From the NCBI GenBank assembly GCA_030674155.1, contig CM060342.1, positions 14,571,255 through 14,635,254 of the forward strand: 64,000 bases of DNA, in the 5' to 3' direction. Shown here piece by piece: positions 60,916 to 64,000 of this stretch; the first letter of the stretch is position 1; each line of letters starts with the position of its first letter. Origin of the DNA: Stramonita haemastoma (lineage: Eukaryota; Mollusca; Gastropoda; Neogastropoda; Muricidae). Under the pieces are notes generated by a model that did no database searches, was not told where the DNA came from, and worked only from the letters and a program-made list of their open reading frames with translations. The translations under genes were made by a program, and so were the position numbers.

Positions 60916-61180
60916 TAGATTACATAAGACCAGATAAAACTGGATAGCCACAGCATCATGCTGTCATCATTATGCTATTAAATAGTCCCTCCACTCCACT
61001 CTACAGTTTTTTGCTGTACCATTCCACCCTATTTATATGCTACCATACTGAACAGTGAACTGTATTGTACTTTACTGCACTGCTCTATACTGCAGCATTA
61101 TTATTATTATTATTATTATTATTTATATATTAATGTTGTTGTTGTTGTTGTTATTATTATTATTATTATTATATCATTAT
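60916..61180. other. Unassigned stretch with ATT repeats
   Basis: (ATT)n and (GTT)n near 61093-61175. Nothing else seen. Confidence 0.6.
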
Positions 61181-61508
61181 TACATTTCGAGGATAATGGA
61201 ATAAGCACTCATGTGCTTTTTTACATCCAGTCCCCATGTATTTGCAGTTTTGTAAATCTTGTCAGCTGTTCCCACCGGCACACAATGGCCTACTCTTACG
61301 AAAAGAGGAACAGGATTTAACATGTGCGCAAGATATTCTGCGTGCGTTCGCACACGGGAGCCTCAGTTTATAGTCTCATCCGGACTTTTGGGGACAGTGG
61401 AGTCAGCACTGATGTTAACTCCAGGGGAAAAATCCCCTCGAACAAGAATTGAACCCCGGTCATCAAATTGCAAGTGCTATGTTCTGACCACTCGGCTATC
61501 CTGCCCCA
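61181..61508 (-). mobile_element. SINE family A, near full length
   Basis: Reverse-complement copy from GGAATAAGCACTCATGTGC to GACCACTCGGCTATCCTGC. Box B reads GGTTCAATTC on the minus strand, and the body matches 58558. Confidence 0.85.
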
Positions 61509-61589
61509 CATATGAGGCACTTAGCCACTTGTCTCTTCAAAACTAGGTTGCATTCTATCACAGTGACCTCCACTATACTGTACTGTACA

Positions 61590-62033
61590 CCACTGTCACT
61601 GAATGAAACAGCAGATAAATTGGCAAAACAGGGTGCAAAGAGAAATACGACAGAAAGTACATTAAAACTTGATTTTCATGAAATAATTATTATTAGTTTA
61701 ATCATATGCGTAAACTTTATCCTCGGAAAATTCAGATCTGGGGTCTTGCCCAAGACACCTTTTAAACATAATATTGAAGTTCGTGTAAACTCCTGGAAAA
61801 CCAAGTATTCCCAAAACCTGGTATGTGCTTGTTCTCACCCTTTATCTTGTGAACACATTCTTTTTGATTGCCCTATCTTGACATCATTATACAAAAAGTC
61901 TGGTATCATTCATAGGTCTGAAAAGGGAATCTGTGGTTTACTCACTCCTAGACCAGAAATTGTTGATATTGCTAAAGTTATTACTCGGTCTGCTATTAAT
62001 GTTCTAAGTTTTCTTTTGAATTTATTTGTTTAA
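61590..62033 (+). mobile_element. LINE fragment with RNase H end and C-terminal knuckle
   Basis: An open stretch starts LNETADKLAKQGA, the last conserved motif of retrotransposon RNase H domains. It continues through RVNSWKTKYSQNLVCACSHP to a CSHPLSCEHILFDC knuckle, ending LLNLFV and TAA. Upstream RNase H motifs and the reverse transcriptase are missing, so it is 5'-truncated, as LINE insertions often are. A LINE with RNase H suggests an I-group element. The 3' end is not clearly defined. Confidence 0.75.
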
Positions 62034-62293
62034 TTTGTTGGGTTTGTTTTAGCTATTTTTATGCTTGTTTCAGTCTAATATCACCTAGAGTGAACAGACT
62101 TTAAATGAAAAAAAACAAACAGAAAACACCCCTGTCACTTACACATCTTCAGGTAGTCCTCAGGCAGTTACCAGGAGTACTGTGGATTTTTCTTCAGCTA
62201 CATTCCGCTTCAGTCATCACCAACTGGATCCAAACATGCAACACATACAGGTAATAATATTATTTATTTTTATTTTTATTTACTCTTTTATAT

Positions 62294-62615
62294 TGAGAAT
62301 AATGGAATAAGCACTCATGTGCTTTTTTTATATCCTGTCCCAGTGTGTATGCAGTTTTGTAAATCTTGCCATGGTTCCCACCGCACACAATGGCCTACTC
62401 TTACAAAAAGCCGAACAGGATTTAACGTGTGCGCGCAAGATGTTCTGCCTGCGTTGGCAAATGGGGCCTCGGTTTAAAGTCTCATCCAAAGGACTTTTGG
62501 GAAGAGCTGAGTCAGCACTGATGTTAACTCCTGGGGAAAATCCCCTCAAACAGGAATCGAACCTGGGTCATCAAATTGCCAGGCAATGTTCTGACCACTA
62601 GGCTACCTGTCCCCC
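62294..62615 (-). mobile_element. SINE family A, near full length
   Basis: Reverse-complement copy from GGAATAAGCACTCATGTGC to GACCACTAGGCTACCTGTCC. Confidence 0.85.
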
Positions 62616-62714
62616 CTTATTACCTCATGAATCTGAACATTTCAGATGTATGATCTTCATTTTACCCAATAGACCTGAACGCTCAACACATGTAGTATCA
62701 TTACCACCCCCTTA

Positions 62715-62810
62715 GGTTGAATGCAACTACCTTAATGGTGGGCAAAAACACTAACAGTGAGTTCCATCTGCAAAAACCTCCCCATTGGTGAACCTACAAC
62801 ACAGCTAAAC
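62715..62810. mobile_element. SINE-tail fragment
   Basis: AACTACCTTAATGGTGGGCA and CCCATTGGTGAACC match the tail family seen near 4150 and 27400. Confidence 0.6.
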
Positions 62811-62825
62811 CCTCCCTCCCTGCTT

Positions 62826-63190
62826 TACTTTCCCTGACCCTAAAGAGGGCAGGTACCCATTTACAGCTGGGTGAACTGGGGGACTGTACTGAAGCCAAGG
62901 TGCCCAAACCATTAGCCATCCAACTGGTAACCACGCTGATGCTGCTTAACCTTGGCTGGGGGAAAGTGAGCACTCTGCACAGCTGTCAGTTTACCCCACT
63001 TTCAGCTCCTCTTAGCTACTAAAAAATTATCCCATCCCATACCAGCCCAGGGGTGGCTATCTGGTGCTATTTATAGCAGGAGCTGACCACACATGGACTA
63101 GGTAAAAGGAAGGAGCGCACTAAATTTAGCACTCTTGACTGATGATGTGGATTTGTGGACTGTGTCTGACCACTGAGCTATCCCTCCCCT
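62826..63190 (-). mobile_element. SINE family C split by repeat D
   Basis: Left part 62826-62972 (GGCAGGTACCCATTTACAGC, CCATCCAACTGGTAACCACG) stops at AGCACTCTG. It resumes at 63167 with the last bases of the tRNA-like head (GACCACTGAGCTATCCCTCC) after an inserted D element. Confidence 0.75.
62973..63166 (+). mobile_element. Short MITE-like repeat D, copy 4, inside a SINE
   Basis: CACAGCTGTCAGTTTACCCC to GTGGACTGTG. TCTG on both sides is a possible 4-bp target duplication. Confidence 0.75.
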
Positions 63191-63261
63191 AGCTAAGCAT
63201 ATTATCAAAGTGTAATGTCATTTTCTATGTAAATAGCACGCTGCAATGTACTTTTTTTTTT

Positions 63262-63343
63262 TTAATGTGACGACAGCCCTGATATGGCCTGTGTGGTCAG
63301 TGGGGCTACAATTTACAAACAACATGACTGGATTGGACTGGAA
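63262..63343 (+). mobile_element. Repeat E, 3' fragment
   Basis: AATGTGACGACAGCCCTGAT then ATGGCCTGTGTGGTCAGTGG and an ATTGG-like end. Confidence 0.65.
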
Positions 63344-63479
63344 GGTAAATGACAAGTGGTGAGAGTAGAATTAGGTGTCAACATGCAGACATAGGCTACC
63401 CTACCGCACTGTACTGTTTGTCAACTAGCCTAGTCTGGAAAGCTGAGAGAGGCGGCTAATTTTCGGGCCTAGGCCTAGT

Positions 63480-63775
63480 CCGACGGGATAGCTCAGTGGT
63501 CAGAGCGCTGGCTTTCCCCCAGCCGAGTTAAGCAGCATCGAGCGTTGTTGCCAATTGGATGGGTGACCATTTGCGTGCCTTGACTACAGTACAGTTCCCC
63601 CAGCTGTAATGGGTACCTGCCCTCTTTAGGGTCACGGAAGGTAAAGCAGCGAGGGAGAGGAGATGGGCGCCGCCCTCAACATGCTGGCCCCTAGAGAAGC
63701 TGAGGTTCTGACGCCTCGCTCCCCCTACGACCACACAGGTTAGGCCTATGGGACACCTTTACCTTTTTACCTTTA
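63480..63775 (+). mobile_element. SINE family C, near full length
   Basis: GACGGGATAGCTCAGTGGTC head, GCCAATTGGATGGGTGACC 5S-like segment, GGAGATGGGCGCCGCCCTCA body, and GGGACACCTTTACC end, parallel to 52869. Confidence 0.82.
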
Positions 63776-64000
63776 GTCCGCCCTGCAGTCCTTAGTACAT
63801 TTTAGGCTAAAATTCCAAATACACAAGTTTTTTTTTATAGGTGGAATATTCCATATGTGTGTGGAACATATGCTACATTCCGAATACACAAGTTTATTTC
63901 CAGGTGCATACCGACACCCACATGCCCTGCTTACAGCCATATCAAACTTGAGGCCATGCTGGCGACTTTCAAAATACTGTCACTACCACCAGTAGTGACA
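63776..64000. other. Unassigned window end
   Basis: A short direct repeat (ACATTC or AATTCC + AAATACACAAGTTT type) near 63808 and 63877. No gene seen. The missing 5' part of sacsin may lie here or beyond. Confidence 0.4.

Overview
This window is nuclear DNA from an intron-rich, repeat-laden animal genome. A lophotrochozoan, most likely a gastropod mollusc, is my inference. It rests on two animal genes with GT-AG introns, tRNA-headed SINEs of molluscan style, a BED-like zinc-finger relic, and very heavy CA/TG, CT and minisatellite content. No bacterial features, CRISPR arrays or operons are present.

Only two protein-coding genes can be supported. At the left, on the + strand, is MED31 (Mediator subunit 31). 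Three coding exons are visible (1898-1975, 3964-4060, 4989-5202), and the exon carrying the start codon was not found. At the right, on the - strand, is a near-complete sacsin gene (SACS). It runs from 59391 to 35612 in seven exons and encodes about 4,450 residues: three HSP90-like ATPase repeat regions, a DnaJ domain with HPD, and a C-terminal HEPN domain. The 11.1-kb giant exon is interrupted by eleven small frameshifts, ten of them in the same direction. I read these as consensus deletion errors in an intact gene rather than decay.

Between the genes (about 7-35 kb) lies a repeat landscape. It contains a MITE-like element, a broken zinc-finger gene, GC-rich hairpin repeats, a 66-bp array, a 2.7-kb TTAA-flanked DNA transposon inserted into a SINE, a 23-bp minisatellite, a 7-kb satellite of 43-bp monomers with higher-order structure, a 1-kb tandem duplication, and 69-, 17-, 71- and about 90-bp arrays. 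The sacsin introns and the right end (59.4-64 kb) hold several SINE families, a short MITE-like family, a LINE fragment with an RNase H tail, and microsatellites.

The most unusual observations are these. Both borders of MED31 exons have been copied: decayed copies of the first visible exon's 3' end, each with GTAAGT, lie in the following intron, and the stop-codon end of the last exon is amplified about seven-fold, several copies behind acceptor-like tracts. A partial extra copy of a sacsin exon lies in the wrong intron. The satellite's landmark monomer recurs at near-integer multiples of 43 bp. A perfect 19-bp inverted repeat lies in the largest sacsin intron region.
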